From the NCBI RefSeq assembly GCF_900100735.1, contig NZ_FNCJ01000014.1, positions 1-64,000 on the forward strand: a stretch of 64,000 bases of DNA, written 5' to 3'. Below are positions 46,489 through 55,235 of this stretch, piece by piece. The notes beneath the pieces were generated by a model. That model ran no database searches. It was not told where the DNA came from and saw only the letters and a list, made by a program, of their open reading frames with translations. The first letter of the stretch is position 1. Every line of letters begins with the position of its first letter. This stretch comes from Paraburkholderia phenazinium. Its GTDB lineage: Bacteria > Pseudomonadota > Gammaproteobacteria > Burkholderiales > Burkholderiaceae. The translations under genes and the position numbers were made by a program.

Positions 46489-47339
46489 TTCAGCAGGCTT
46501 TCCACGAGTTCGGGCGACACATAGTGAGGTCCGTCAAAAAGATAGGTTCGGTAGCCTCGATAAGCGTCGAGCTGCGGCTTCAGTTCGTTCTCAGTCGCCG
46601 CGCGGAAGGGTTGGCCGACGCCGGGCCGGAAAGCTTCGGCGATGATGCGCACGCGCGCCGCGCCGAGCTTCGACGCCAGCGCATCGGCATACGCACGCGC
46701 GGCTTGCGGCTCGCGCGAATCGACACCCACACCGTCCTGGAACAGCACGCCGACATCGCGCGGCAACCAGTTGTCGAGCCAGTCGGCCAGCGCCGCGCCG
46801 CCGACATTCGAACGGTCGTAGACACTGATCCACAAAGGCCGCGGCAGCCGGTTCAGAAGCGGTGCGAGACTGCGCGCGTCCTGCCAGCTCGGGTCGACCT
46901 CGACCGGGAAATACCAACCGTCGATATGAAGCGGAGGCGCGGCGGCGACCAGCTTCAACGACTGATCAGTCAGTTGCGCCGCCCCGGCACGCGCCGCGCG
47001 TTCGCCGAAGCGGCCCGCGAGGCCAACCAGCACGTGGCGCGCCCACGGCTCATGCGCGATGCGCCGCCAGTCAGGCAAACGCGGCGCCTGCGGCAGATCG
47101 GTGCCGGCGACAAACGCGGTGCCGTCCACGGCGGTCCACTGAATCAACAGGTCCGTGACACCGAGCTTGTCCCAGTCGCCATGCAGATCGACCTGCGCGT
47201 TGTCGACTTGCCAGGCCACGCCCTGCACCACTGCCGGCCCCTGGCAGCCGGAGCCCGCCGCGAGCAGCGCAGCCGCTCCACACGCAGCGGCGCAGCCACG
47301 CAGCCCGCGAGCCGCCGCAAGAACGACGCTGCGCGTCAT
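46485..47339 (-). CDS. Small lipoprotein in the nfr-type cluster (YbcH/DUF3142-like?)
   Basis: A 284-residue protein with a lipoprotein-type signal (A-A-G-S-G-C). The body reads like a TIM-barrel glycoside-hydrolase fold: L-L-I-Q-W-T-A-V-D-G, L-H-I-D-G-W-Y-F-P-V-E-V-D, V-G-V-L-F-Q-D-G-V-G-V. It overlaps nfrB at its start and nfrA at its stop, so translation is coupled. E. coli nfrAB is accompanied by ybcH, which may be the counterpart. The family name (DUF3142 or DUF4434-like) is uncertain. It could trim or chaperone the glycan. Confidence 0.6.
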   Translation of the reverse strand: MTRSVVLAAARGLRGCAAACGAAALLAAGSGCQGPAVVQGVAWQVDNAQVDLHGDWDKLGVTDLLIQWTAVDGTAFVAGTDLPQAPRLPDWRRIAHEPWARHVLVGLAGRFGERAARAGAAQLTDQSLKLVAAAPPLHIDGWYFPVEVDPSWQDARSLAPLLNRLPRPLWISVYDRSNVGGAALADWLDNWLPRDVGVLFQDGVGVDSREPQAARAYADALASKLGAARVRIIAEAFRPGVGQPFRAATENELKPQLDAYRGYRTYLFDGPHYVSPELVESLLK

Positions 47340-49462
47340 ATCGCTAGCGCTCCGTTTTCCCGTGCACGCTTCTGCGCCTGAATCGCCGCGTTCAGCGCAT
47401 CGCCGGTAATCACGCCGCACGCCGTCATGAAGTCGCCGATCCGGCCATCGCGATCCGGCCGGTAGCGTTGCAGCGCTTCGTTAAAGCGCTCACGCGTCAC
47501 ATAGCCGAGTTCGATCAGGAGATCGCCGATCAGCGGTACGCGTGCCGTGCCTTGCGTCAGCGCGACTTCGGCGCCGCGCAGCACACGCAGACCGGTGGCA
47601 ATTTCGCTTTCGCGCACGATCTGCTGCGTAACCGGCTGTCCTATCGCGGCAGCGAGTTCGGCAAGAGTCGCCGCGGGTAGCGGGCTCGCGGCAAGCAGGA
47701 CCACGCGGCCGGAGGCGTCAATGCTGTGCGCGAGCACGCGGTGGCGGATCGCCGCCTCAAGCGGGAGCCGCTCGCTGTTGGCGCTCAGTTGCTCCAGATC
47801 GAGTGTGGCGCGCGGCATGTCGGCCTGGAAAGCGATCGCTTCGGCGAGCGTTTCTTCGTCGAGCCAGCCCTTGGCTACGAGCACACGACCTAGCGGCGCT
47901 TCGCGCGCGTGTTCGTCGTCGAGCGCCAGGGCGAGTTGCTGTTCGTCAATCGCCTGCCACGACACCAGCAGCTCGCCGAGCCGTTGCCGGCGTCCACCGG
48001 TGAGTCCATCCGCGGACGGAAAGTCGTGCATCGTTTTGTCCCACGCGAGGCGCTTGCCAGTCACGAGATGCGTGAGAAACAGTTTCCAAGCACGCGACAC
48101 CGCGAGGAAATTGATGAAGTTGCCGACCACCATCCGCGGCACCGCCATCACCCCCTGCTCCCAACCATAGAGACGCGTCACGAAATAGCTGCGCTGGACG
48201 ATGCGCAGCAGCACCGCAACCGCATTGAACCAGAGCACTGCGTGCATCCACCGGGAATCGGTGAAGGGCGACGGCAGCATCTCGCTCGCCAGGCCCATCG
48301 CATCGACGACCATGAACAGCAGGAACTGGATCGCCAGCACATAGGCGATGATGCCGATGAATGCAGTGACGACCCCCTTGCGGTCGCGAAACAGCAGATA
48401 GCGGTTGGCTAGCGTGCCGGTCCAGCCGGTCTGCTGCCAGCCCTGCAGCCCGATGCCGAGCGCCCAGCGGGCGCGCTGCCGGTAAGCGGTGCGAATCGTG
48501 TCCGGAAAGTATTCGCGTACGCACAGCGGCATCGTCACCGTGACCTCGCGCTCCTTGCCCAAACCGAACCACCTGGCGCGGCGCGAACGGAACTGCACAG
48601 GAAAGCGCGCGAAAATCGATTGCATGCCGAGCTTGCCGAGCCGCGCGCCGACGTCATAGTCTTCGGTGAGACTGTCGGTGTTGAACGGCTGGTTGCCGGT
48701 GCTCTCGATCAAGGCCAGCAGCGCACGCCGCGAGAAACAGGTGCCCACGCCGGCGGACGGCACCGAACCCACCAGGCTCTCGCGCGCCACGAGGTCCTTC
48801 GCATGCCACTCGGCGAATTCGTCCATGTAGGTGCCGGCGACCAGTTCGTACCAATGCCGCTCCAGCGAGGCGACCGGCAACTGGATCATGTCCTTGCGCG
48901 GCAGCAGGTAGTTGAAGAACTTGAGCTCGAGCGAATGCAGCACGTCTTCGCTGTCGTGCAACACCACGCCCGCAAATTCGACCGCCGCTTCCTGCTCGTA
49001 TTTGAAGATCGCCTGGATCACCCAGTTCAGACAGTCCGCCTTGCAGGTCGGACCGTCGTGGGGCACTTCGACGCGGTGCAACTGCTTGTAGCGGCGACGC
49101 ATGCGCTCGACTGCTTCGATCGTCTGCGCATCGTTGCGATAGGTTCCGACGAACACCACGTAGTTGCGGTAGTCGAGCACCCGCACCATGTCTTCGATCA
49201 TCGCCGCGATCACGTCGTATTCGAGCCACGCCGGCACCATGATCGCGATCGGCTGCTCTTCGCGGGCGCGCAACTGCTCGACGGCCAACGGCCGATGGAC
49301 GCGCTTGACCGTAAACGCCCGATAGATCTCGCGGATCCAGTACCACAGATCGATGAATAGATCATCGATGCTCGACAGCAGAATCAGCACGGCGATGACG
49401 CCCGCGCCATACTGCAACCAGTCGTAGTACTGGGCCGCATAGTAGCCGAGATGCAGATTCAT
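47336..49462 (-). CDS. NfrB-like glycosyltransferase with MshEN c-di-GMP modules
   Basis: A 708-residue inner-membrane GT2 enzyme. After one or two helices (about 20-40) comes a GT-A domain with H-D-S-E-D (169-173), T-E-D-Y-D (266-270) and Q-R-A-R-W (329-333), then several membrane helices (about 365-460). The C-terminus has MshEN-type repeats: R-L-G at 494-496, L-G at 524, then a second pair at 644 and 674 (R-I-G). MshEN domains bind c-di-GMP. NfrB of E. coli shares this layout and makes the N4 glycan receptor. The ATG at 49462 is 11 bp after the bcsB-like stop. Confidence 0.88.
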   Translation of the reverse strand: MNLHLGYYAAQYYDWLQYGAGVIAVLILLSSIDDLFIDLWYWIREIYRAFTVKRVHRPLAVEQLRAREEQPIAIMVPAWLEYDVIAAMIEDMVRVLDYRNYVVFVGTYRNDAQTIEAVERMRRRYKQLHRVEVPHDGPTCKADCLNWVIQAIFKYEQEAAVEFAGVVLHDSEDVLHSLELKFFNYLLPRKDMIQLPVASLERHWYELVAGTYMDEFAEWHAKDLVARESLVGSVPSAGVGTCFSRRALLALIESTGNQPFNTDSLTEDYDVGARLGKLGMQSIFARFPVQFRSRRARWFGLGKEREVTVTMPLCVREYFPDTIRTAYRQRARWALGIGLQGWQQTGWTGTLANRYLLFRDRKGVVTAFIGIIAYVLAIQFLLFMVVDAMGLASEMLPSPFTDSRWMHAVLWFNAVAVLLRIVQRSYFVTRLYGWEQGVMAVPRMVVGNFINFLAVSRAWKLFLTHLVTGKRLAWDKTMHDFPSADGLTGGRRQRLGELLVSWQAIDEQQLALALDDEHAREAPLGRVLVAKGWLDEETLAEAIAFQADMPRATLDLEQLSANSERLPLEAAIRHRVLAHSIDASGRVVLLAASPLPAATLAELAAAIGQPVTQQIVRESEIATGLRVLRGAEVALTQGTARVPLIGDLLIELGYVTRERFNEALQRYRPDRDGRIGDFMTACGVITGDALNAAIQAQKRARENGALAI

Positions 49463-49473
49463 CACGCCTCGAC

Positions 49474-51708
49474 TCACTCGCCGCCATTCTTGCGTTGCTT
49501 GTGCCGACGCGTATAGCCTGCGAGCAACAGCAGCGCAATGAATGCGCCCACCAATGCGGCCGGCACTGCCCAGCTCAGCCATTGCCGGCTCCACGGCGTA
49601 GCCGCGTCGTCCTGCTCGACCCCGCCCGTATGTACCGTGTCGATCTCCTTGAGCACGCCACTGCCGTCGACCACCGCGACGTCGCCGCGCGCGAGCCTCA
49701 GCGCAACCGGCAACACCGGTGCGCGCGAACCGACGCTACGATAGACGACGCCCGCCGTACCGCCCGAATGTTCGACGTCGATCACGCCGACACCCGTCAG
49801 GTTGGCGACGCCGCTGACGTCATACAGCGTGTGTTCGTCCGAACCGAGAATCGTCAGTCCGTTGTCCTTCACGCTGATGTGCGACTTCGGTTCGACCAGC
49901 GGCACGTCGACGGCGAGAAACGGACTGGCCGGCGCGGCGCTCTGACCGTCGGGCGTCACCGTCAGGACCGCGCGTTGCGGGGCGACGCCGGTTGCATCGG
50001 CCAGACGCGCGATGCGCGGCAGCGTTTCGGTCGCGTTCGCCAGATACGAAGCAGGCACGAGCACCGTCGCGCTGGACGCGAAGCGCGCCACCATGCCGGT
50101 GAAGTTGGCGTCGCCGTCGGCCTGCACAAGCGACAGATGGCTGCTCGGCAAGACCGCGACCGGATAACCCTGGTTGGTCGCACAGCCGGCATCCGACTGA
50201 CGCTGGAACGACACGCGCAGCAGATTGCGTGCGGCCAGCGCGAAACGCGGGATGTGCGCCTCGATGCGTTGCGCGCGCCCTTGCGTGCCGAGCAGCTTGG
50301 CGCCGATCAGTATGTCGTTGAAGTAAACCGACGCGACCACGCCGGAGCCATGCGTATTCGGCGTGCCGGCCAGATCGAGCACCACGGCGTCGGGCAGACG
50401 GCCCGCACCTGCGACCGCGCCGAGATCGAAGCTCGCCGTCCATGACGCCAGACGCAATACGTCGACGGTGCGCGGCTCGCCGCCGAGCGCGGCGAGCGCG
50501 ACGACAGCGGATTTACCGTTCGCCGCGCTGTCGATCTCATGCACGACCAACTGGTTCGATACGGTGACCGGCCGCCAGGCCTGCGCGAGCACGCCGATGG
50601 CCTTGCTGTCGCCGACCAGGATGGTGGCCTGCCCGGCGATATGCACGAGACGCGCTTCACCGGCCGCGAGCGGTGCGACGAGCGGCGTCACGGTGCGCTC
50701 GCGCCACGCGTCGAACGCAGCGGCGGCATCCGGGGACACGCTCACGGCCTGCGTGCGCAGCGCGTCGAGCGACGTGTTGAGCGCGGCGCGCAACGCGTCG
50801 TCGGCAACGATCAGGTCGGCCGGCCACACGCGGCCAGGAGCAGCCACCACGAGCGCGCCCACCTCCGCCGGGTTGGCGAGCCGGTGCGAGCCGCCTGCCG
50901 CCAGCGCCGCGAACGCCGGTAGCGCGCGCAGCGGTGCGGGCATGTCGATCGTGCCGAGTTCGATGGTGTCGCCCACCTTGGGCCAGGTGCGTATCGCCGG
51001 TTCGCGGCCATCGCGTTGCAGTAGCGCGGCGGCACGCCATGCGGTGTCGTAGCTCGACGCGTTGAGCTGCTGCGCGCCGATCACGATCGACGGTGTTTGC
51101 GACAGCGCCGTCCAGGCAGTGCGCAGATCCTTGATATCGTTCGTATCGTAACGATAGGTGAGATGCGTCGTCGGCGCGACACGCAGCACGTTGCCGATCG
51201 CGGTCTGATCCGCACAGATGGCGTCGTTGATCACAGAAGACCACGCCAGACCGACGCGGACATAGCCGCTCGGGCGAGCTTCGCCGCCGACGCCCAGCAT
51301 CACCGCCGCATCACCTTGCGGCTGCGTCAGCGCGCGGGCCAGCATCGGCGAACCGTCGATCGACACCAGCATCGTTGTGCGGCCGCCGTCGCCGCGCAGA
51401 TAGTTGGCATCGACCTGCAATTGCGCATTGCCGATCGGCACGCCGGCCGGCACCGGGAAGTAGTACTCGCGACTGGTACCCGGCGCGTCGAGCGTGGTCG
51501 TCTCGCGCACGCCGAGGCTACTCAGCGCAACCGAGCGCGTCGTCACGCTGTTGCCGAGGTTCGACAATGCTTCGGCAAAGCCCACGGTACGGGGGGCGGC
51601 GCTGGCAGGCGCCACGCGCGGCGCCGCTGCGGACGGTTTGGCAGGTTGCGCGTGGACACCTCCGATCCAGCCGGCGAGCACACAGCACAGCGCGAGCGAA
51701 CGGGCCAT
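49474..51708 (-). CDS. BcsB-like cellulose synthase regulatory subunit
   Basis: A 744-residue periplasmic protein with a signal peptide (M-A-R-S-L-A-L...V-H-A) and a single C-terminal membrane helix (W-A-V-P-A-A-L-V-G-A-F-I-A-L-L-L-L-A-G), as in BcsB. The jelly-roll/carbohydrate-binding regions are recognisable (Y-Y-F-P-V-P-A-G, L-Q-V-D-A-N-Y-L-R-G-D, A-D-Q-T-A-I-G-N). I chose ATG 51708 for the signal peptide; an upstream GTG at 51783 is possible, and neither has a good ribosome site. No BcsA is present. It probably guides the NfrB product through the periplasm. Confidence 0.82.
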   Translation of the reverse strand: MARSLALCCVLAGWIGGVHAQPAKPSAAAPRVAPASAAPRTVGFAEALSNLGNSVTTRSVALSSLGVRETTTLDAPGTSREYYFPVPAGVPIGNAQLQVDANYLRGDGGRTTMLVSIDGSPMLARALTQPQGDAAVMLGVGGEARPSGYVRVGLAWSSVINDAICADQTAIGNVLRVAPTTHLTYRYDTNDIKDLRTAWTALSQTPSIVIGAQQLNASSYDTAWRAAALLQRDGREPAIRTWPKVGDTIELGTIDMPAPLRALPAFAALAAGGSHRLANPAEVGALVVAAPGRVWPADLIVADDALRAALNTSLDALRTQAVSVSPDAAAAFDAWRERTVTPLVAPLAAGEARLVHIAGQATILVGDSKAIGVLAQAWRPVTVSNQLVVHEIDSAANGKSAVVALAALGGEPRTVDVLRLASWTASFDLGAVAGAGRLPDAVVLDLAGTPNTHGSGVVASVYFNDILIGAKLLGTQGRAQRIEAHIPRFALAARNLLRVSFQRQSDAGCATNQGYPVAVLPSSHLSLVQADGDANFTGMVARFASSATVLVPASYLANATETLPRIARLADATGVAPQRAVLTVTPDGQSAAPASPFLAVDVPLVEPKSHISVKDNGLTILGSDEHTLYDVSGVANLTGVGVIDVEHSGGTAGVVYRSVGSRAPVLPVALRLARGDVAVVDGSGVLKEIDTVHTGGVEQDDAATPWSRQWLSWAVPAALVGAFIALLLLAGYTRRHKQRKNGGE

Positions 51709-51900
51709 GGGCAACGAGGGGAAAGCACATGTGCGGCTGGCCCGTATGGGCCGTGTGGCGCGCGAAACAGAAACAGGAGTCACGGTCGTCTATAGAGTGA
51801 GGTGAGGCAACTGGAATGTGAGCGCCGTGATTCATGCTCTACGGTGCTTGCTCGGTTGGTGTGCGGCCCACCGGCCGCCTCTAAACGTAACGTTCGGCGC

Positions 51901-53100
51901 TCATCGAGATTCGAGGCACACAGCCGGCGCCGGATGTGCCGGCAACGCATGGTGGCACGCTGTCGACGCGTCGAATTCGTCGAACGCGCGGCCAGCGAGC
52001 GCCGCCACAATGCGCTCCGACGCTCGCCCGTCGCCATACGGATTGCGCGAAGTCGGCGCACGGGACGCATCCTGGCGCTCGAGATGCGACAACACCGCAT
52101 TGCGGATCGCCGCCCGGTCGGTGCCGACCAGTTGCACGGTGCCCGCCTCGACGGCTTCCGGGCGCTCGGTCACATCGCGCATCACCAGCACAGGTTTGCC
52201 GAGCGCGGGTGCCTCTTCCTGAATGCCGCCCGAATCGGTCAGGATGAGCGATGCGCGTTGCATCAACCGGACAAAGCCGAGATAGTCGAGCGGATCGATC
52301 AGATGGACGTTGGGCGCATCGCCAAGCGCATCCTGAACGGGACCGCGGACGTTCGGATTCAGATGCACCGGATAGACAATCTGCACCGCCCCGCTCAGCG
52401 CGAGGTCGCCGAGCGCCGCGCAGATGCGCGCGAAACCGTCGCCAAAACTCTCGCGGCGATGTCCGGTAACCAGCAGCATCGGCAACGTGCCGTCGAGGAA
52501 CGGCAGGCGCGCGTCGAGTTCGGCGCGCAGCGCGGCGTCGCAATCGATGCGCGCGATGGTCATGTAAAGCGCGTCGATCACCGTATTGCCGGTCACGATA
52601 GTCCGGCCGTACAGCCGCTCGGCCGCGAGGTTCGCCTTCGAGCTCGCAGTCGGCGCGAACATCAGGTCGCTCATCACGTCGATGACGCGCCGGTTCATTT
52701 CCTCCGGCCACGGTTGCATCAGGTCGCCGGTGCGCAGGCCGGCCTCGACATGGCCGATCGGGATGCGGCGATGAAACGCTGCCAGCGCAGCCGCCGACGC
52801 GGTTGTCGTATCACCGTGCACGAGCACGCGATCAGGCTTTTCGGCGGCGAGCACGTCGTCGAGCAACGCGATCAGGCGCGAGGCCAATCCATTGAGCGTC
52901 TGGTTGCCGGTCATCACCGCGAGATCGTGCTGCGGCACGATCTCGAAGAGATCCAGCACCTGGGTTAGCATCGATCGATGCTGGCCGGTCACGCAGACAG
53001 TCGATTCGATCGCCGCATCCCCTTCCAGCTGCTTGATGAGTGGCGCCATCTTGATGGCTTCTGGCCGTGTGCCGAATATGGTCATGACTTTCAGCGGCAT
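51901..53100 (-). CDS. wecB: UDP-N-acetylglucosamine 2-epimerase (non-hydrolysing)
   Basis: A 399-residue enzyme that interconverts UDP-GlcNAc and UDP-ManNAc. It has G-T-R-P-E-A-I-K-M-A-P-L at the start, H-V-E-A-G-L-R-T-G-D in the active site, and T-D-S-G-G-I-Q-E-E-A with M-R-D-V-T-E-R-P-E near the end. In E. coli WecB supplies the precursor for the NfrAB glycan, so its place here fits. It lies 110 bp after the diguanylate cyclase and 192 bp before the bcsB-like gene. Confidence 0.94.
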   Translation of the reverse strand: MPLKVMTIFGTRPEAIKMAPLIKQLEGDAAIESTVCVTGQHRSMLTQVLDLFEIVPQHDLAVMTGNQTLNGLASRLIALLDDVLAAEKPDRVLVHGDTTTASAAALAAFHRRIPIGHVEAGLRTGDLMQPWPEEMNRRVIDVMSDLMFAPTASSKANLAAERLYGRTIVTGNTVIDALYMTIARIDCDAALRAELDARLPFLDGTLPMLLVTGHRRESFGDGFARICAALGDLALSGAVQIVYPVHLNPNVRGPVQDALGDAPNVHLIDPLDYLGFVRLMQRASLILTDSGGIQEEAPALGKPVLVMRDVTERPEAVEAGTVQLVGTDRAAIRNAVLSHLERQDASRAPTSRNPYGDGRASERIVAALAGRAFDEFDASTACHHALPAHPAPAVCLESR

Positions 53101-53209
53101 CCGTGGGCACCCTGTCTGGTTGGTGAACTGCCGCTGGTCGATTTCAGGCTGGAGCTCCGGAACATACGCTGCTCCCGGGTCCTTCGGCCCATCACTGAAT
53201 GGCTCATGG

Positions 53210-53884
53210 TCAGATTGCCATCAACTTGATCTGGTCACGCCCGCTACGCTTGGCTTCGTAAAGCACCCTGTCGGCATCGAGATATAACTGCCGGTGCGGC
53301 GCCATCACGGCACTGTGTCGGTCATGCCAAACGACACCAAAACTGACCGTCAATACACCGTCGCGCCCATGTGGGTGAGGCAACCCCAATTCCCGAACCT
53401 TGTGCCGCACGCGATCGATGATGCGCAGTGCCATGGCAGCCGAATCCATAAAGAGCAGCACACAGAATTCGTCGCCTCCCATCCTGAACAACAGATCCTG
53501 ATCCTGACGCAGCTGGCTCATCACGACGCGCGCAATCAGACGCAATGCGTCATCACCAGCGCCGTGCCCATATGAATCGTTGTATGCCTTGAAATGGTCG
53601 ATATCGAACAGACAGAAAGCGAGCGAGTGCCTGCGCGCTCTTAACGCCGAGTCATGTCTGAACTGGTCATCGAAATGGCGGCGGTTATACGCGCCAGTCA
53701 GGTCGTCTGTAAAGGCCAACTGCGTGAGCCGGGAATTCTCCGCTTCCAGATCGCGGATCCGGCGCACCAGACGCGCCCGCTCCCTGTCTCTGATCTTGCC
53801 AAGCAACTGGTGCGTCAACCGTCTGGCACGTATTGTCCAGGCAGACCGGCAAACGCCGGCCACACCGTAATGGTTCGAATTCAT
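53210..53884 (-). CDS. Diguanylate cyclase (GGDEF), cytosolic
   Basis: A 224-residue soluble protein with a short helical N-terminus (about 20-55, coiled-coil-like) and a GGDEF domain: D-D-L-T-G-A-Y-N-R-R-H-F at 60-71, G-G-D-E-F at 136-140. The active site is intact, so it should make c-di-GMP. The inhibitory site is odd: Arg126 and Asp130 give R-x-x-x-D instead of R-x-x-D. No sensory domain or membrane helix is seen. It stands directly upstream of wecB on the same strand and likely feeds the NfrB-like synthase. Confidence 0.88.
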   Translation of the reverse strand: MNSNHYGVAGVCRSAWTIRARRLTHQLLGKIRDRERARLVRRIRDLEAENSRLTQLAFTDDLTGAYNRRHFDDQFRHDSALRARRHSLAFCLFDIDHFKAYNDSYGHGAGDDALRLIARVVMSQLRQDQDLLFRMGGDEFCVLLFMDSAAMALRIIDRVRHKVRELGLPHPHGRDGVLTVSFGVVWHDRHSAVMAPHRQLYLDADRVLYEAKRSGRDQIKLMAI

Positions 53885-54037
53885 CGGAGTTTTGATTTTT
53901 TCATAACGCGTCTGGTCCGGGCGCGGAGTAATGCCATCCCTCCTTTTGTTGCCAAAATGGAGACTACATTGTCACGGCATCGGTTCTGGATATCAGCGCG
54001 CTGGCGTTTTGACAAAGACTGTGTCGCGCCGCGTCGC

Positions 54038-54135
54038 AAAGAATTATGGGTACCGTGACCAGCACACGCTTTTGCCCGAGGGGCGAAATGCTTTGCTTGG
54101 GAGGAAATTTGTTTGCTATTCGCTTTGGAACGGCA
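54038..54135. repeat. 98-bp diverged direct repeat, copy A
   Basis: This segment matches 60226-60323 over 98 bases without gaps; by hand count 78 positions agree. It lies in the ~440-bp gap (53885-54324) between the diguanylate cyclase and the OmpA-like gene, which otherwise has no gene. In one frame both copies keep A-H-A-F-A-R-G, but copy A has a stop, so it is either a coding relic or a non-coding element. Confidence 0.7.
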
Positions 54136-54324
54136 GGTATTGACAAGTTGCCCGGTGGGCGGACGCGCGAGGGCGGCCGTGGCGCTTGAACGAAATCAGC
54201 GCCTCGGCCGATGGCAGAGCGGAAACGGAAACTTCCTTCATGCCCCGTGATAGTCGTCGACCACAGCGGTCCCTTGGCAATACCGTTGTGGTTAGACGAG
54301 CGGGTACGTCGGCAATGGCCTATT

Positions 54325-55122
54325 TCAGCCGCGGCCTTGCACCGTGATCGAGACACGCCGGTCAGGTTGCAGACATGCGGTCAATGCGTGCACTTCGCCG
54401 TCTGGACAATGCGTTAGCGGCTGACTGGACCCGACGCCTTCCGTATGAATGAGGCTGCCGTCCAATCCGTGGGCGATCAGATATCCGCGCACCGAATCGG
54501 CCCGAGCGAGCGACAGAGGCTGGTTTGCGGAGGCGGGACCGATACGGTCGGTATGTCCAACAACGGTAATTGCGGCGATTTCCTTATGCGCCTTGATCCG
54601 CTCGATTGTCTTGTCAAGCGCCGCTCTCCCCGAAGGCAACATGGAATCGAGACTCGATTTGCCGAACTCGAACAAGGCATCGCTCTGGAGTGTGAACTGC
54701 TCGACGGTCGGAACCTGCGGCTCTGCTGGCACCGGCATTACCGCCGCGGCCTCGCGAAGAAATTCGGCGCATGCAGGGTCACGCCAGTAGGTATTGCTCA
54801 CCCTCATGTCCTTGTCGAACTGCACCTGATACTGGCAAGTGATCGTGTCCCCCCCTCGACGGAAATCGAACAGGTAGTTCCAGACATGGCCGCCTACGAA
54901 CCATTCGTGAAAATGAGGTGGCCCGAGCAGGTCGAACATCTGGTCCTTGTTCAGACCGGGGGCAACGTTGCGCAGGTTGTCGACGTTGACAAACGTGCCG
55001 CCCGTTGGCGTTGCCGAATGAGGATCCGGAAACCTGGGCGGGGAATCGGCGGTAGCACAACCTTGAAGGGCTACCGTAGCAAGCAAGCTGACCGACATTG
55101 CTAGCAACCATTGGCTTTTCAT
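54325..55122 (-). CDS. OmpA-family lipoprotein with SmpA-like N-terminal domain
   Basis: A 265-residue lipoprotein (lipobox A-L-Q-G-C). The N-terminal part reads like SmpA/BamE (L-N-K-D-Q-M-F-D-L-L-G-P-P-H-F, then W-N-Y-L-F-D-F). The C-terminal OmpA domain (about 140-260) has V-V-G-H-T-D-R-I-G and R-A-D-S-V-R-G-Y-L and should bind peptidoglycan. The ATG at 55122 gives the signal; a start at 55137 is less likely. It follows the adhesin gene by 113 bp and may assist its assembly or anchoring. Confidence 0.87.
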   Translation of the reverse strand: MKSQWLLAMSVSLLATVALQGCATADSPPRFPDPHSATPTGGTFVNVDNLRNVAPGLNKDQMFDLLGPPHFHEWFVGGHVWNYLFDFRRGGDTITCQYQVQFDKDMRVSNTYWRDPACAEFLREAAAVMPVPAEPQVPTVEQFTLQSDALFEFGKSSLDSMLPSGRAALDKTIERIKAHKEIAAITVVGHTDRIGPASANQPLSLARADSVRGYLIAHGLDGSLIHTEGVGSSQPLTHCPDGEVHALTACLQPDRRVSITVQGRG

Positions 55123-55235
55123 GTATGCATCTCTCATCGAATATGGGGGCTATGCGTCTGATGCGCAGCGGTGACTATTACGGCGATGTCGCCAACGATC
55201 GCCATATCAGCGTCCATTGGCGATCGTGCAGGCGA

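Noticed and set aside
47336..53100. A standard bacterial cellulose (bcs or wss) operon
   Set aside because: BcsB and Alg-type genes are present, but BcsA (with PilZ), BcsZ and a clear BcsC are absent. The synthase and exporter look like NfrB and NfrA.
54038..54135. Repeat copy A as a c-di-GMP riboswitch
   Set aside because: The location near a diguanylate cyclase was suggestive, but the conserved GEMM core and pairing are not found in either copy, and the orientation does not lead into the adhesin or cyclase genes.
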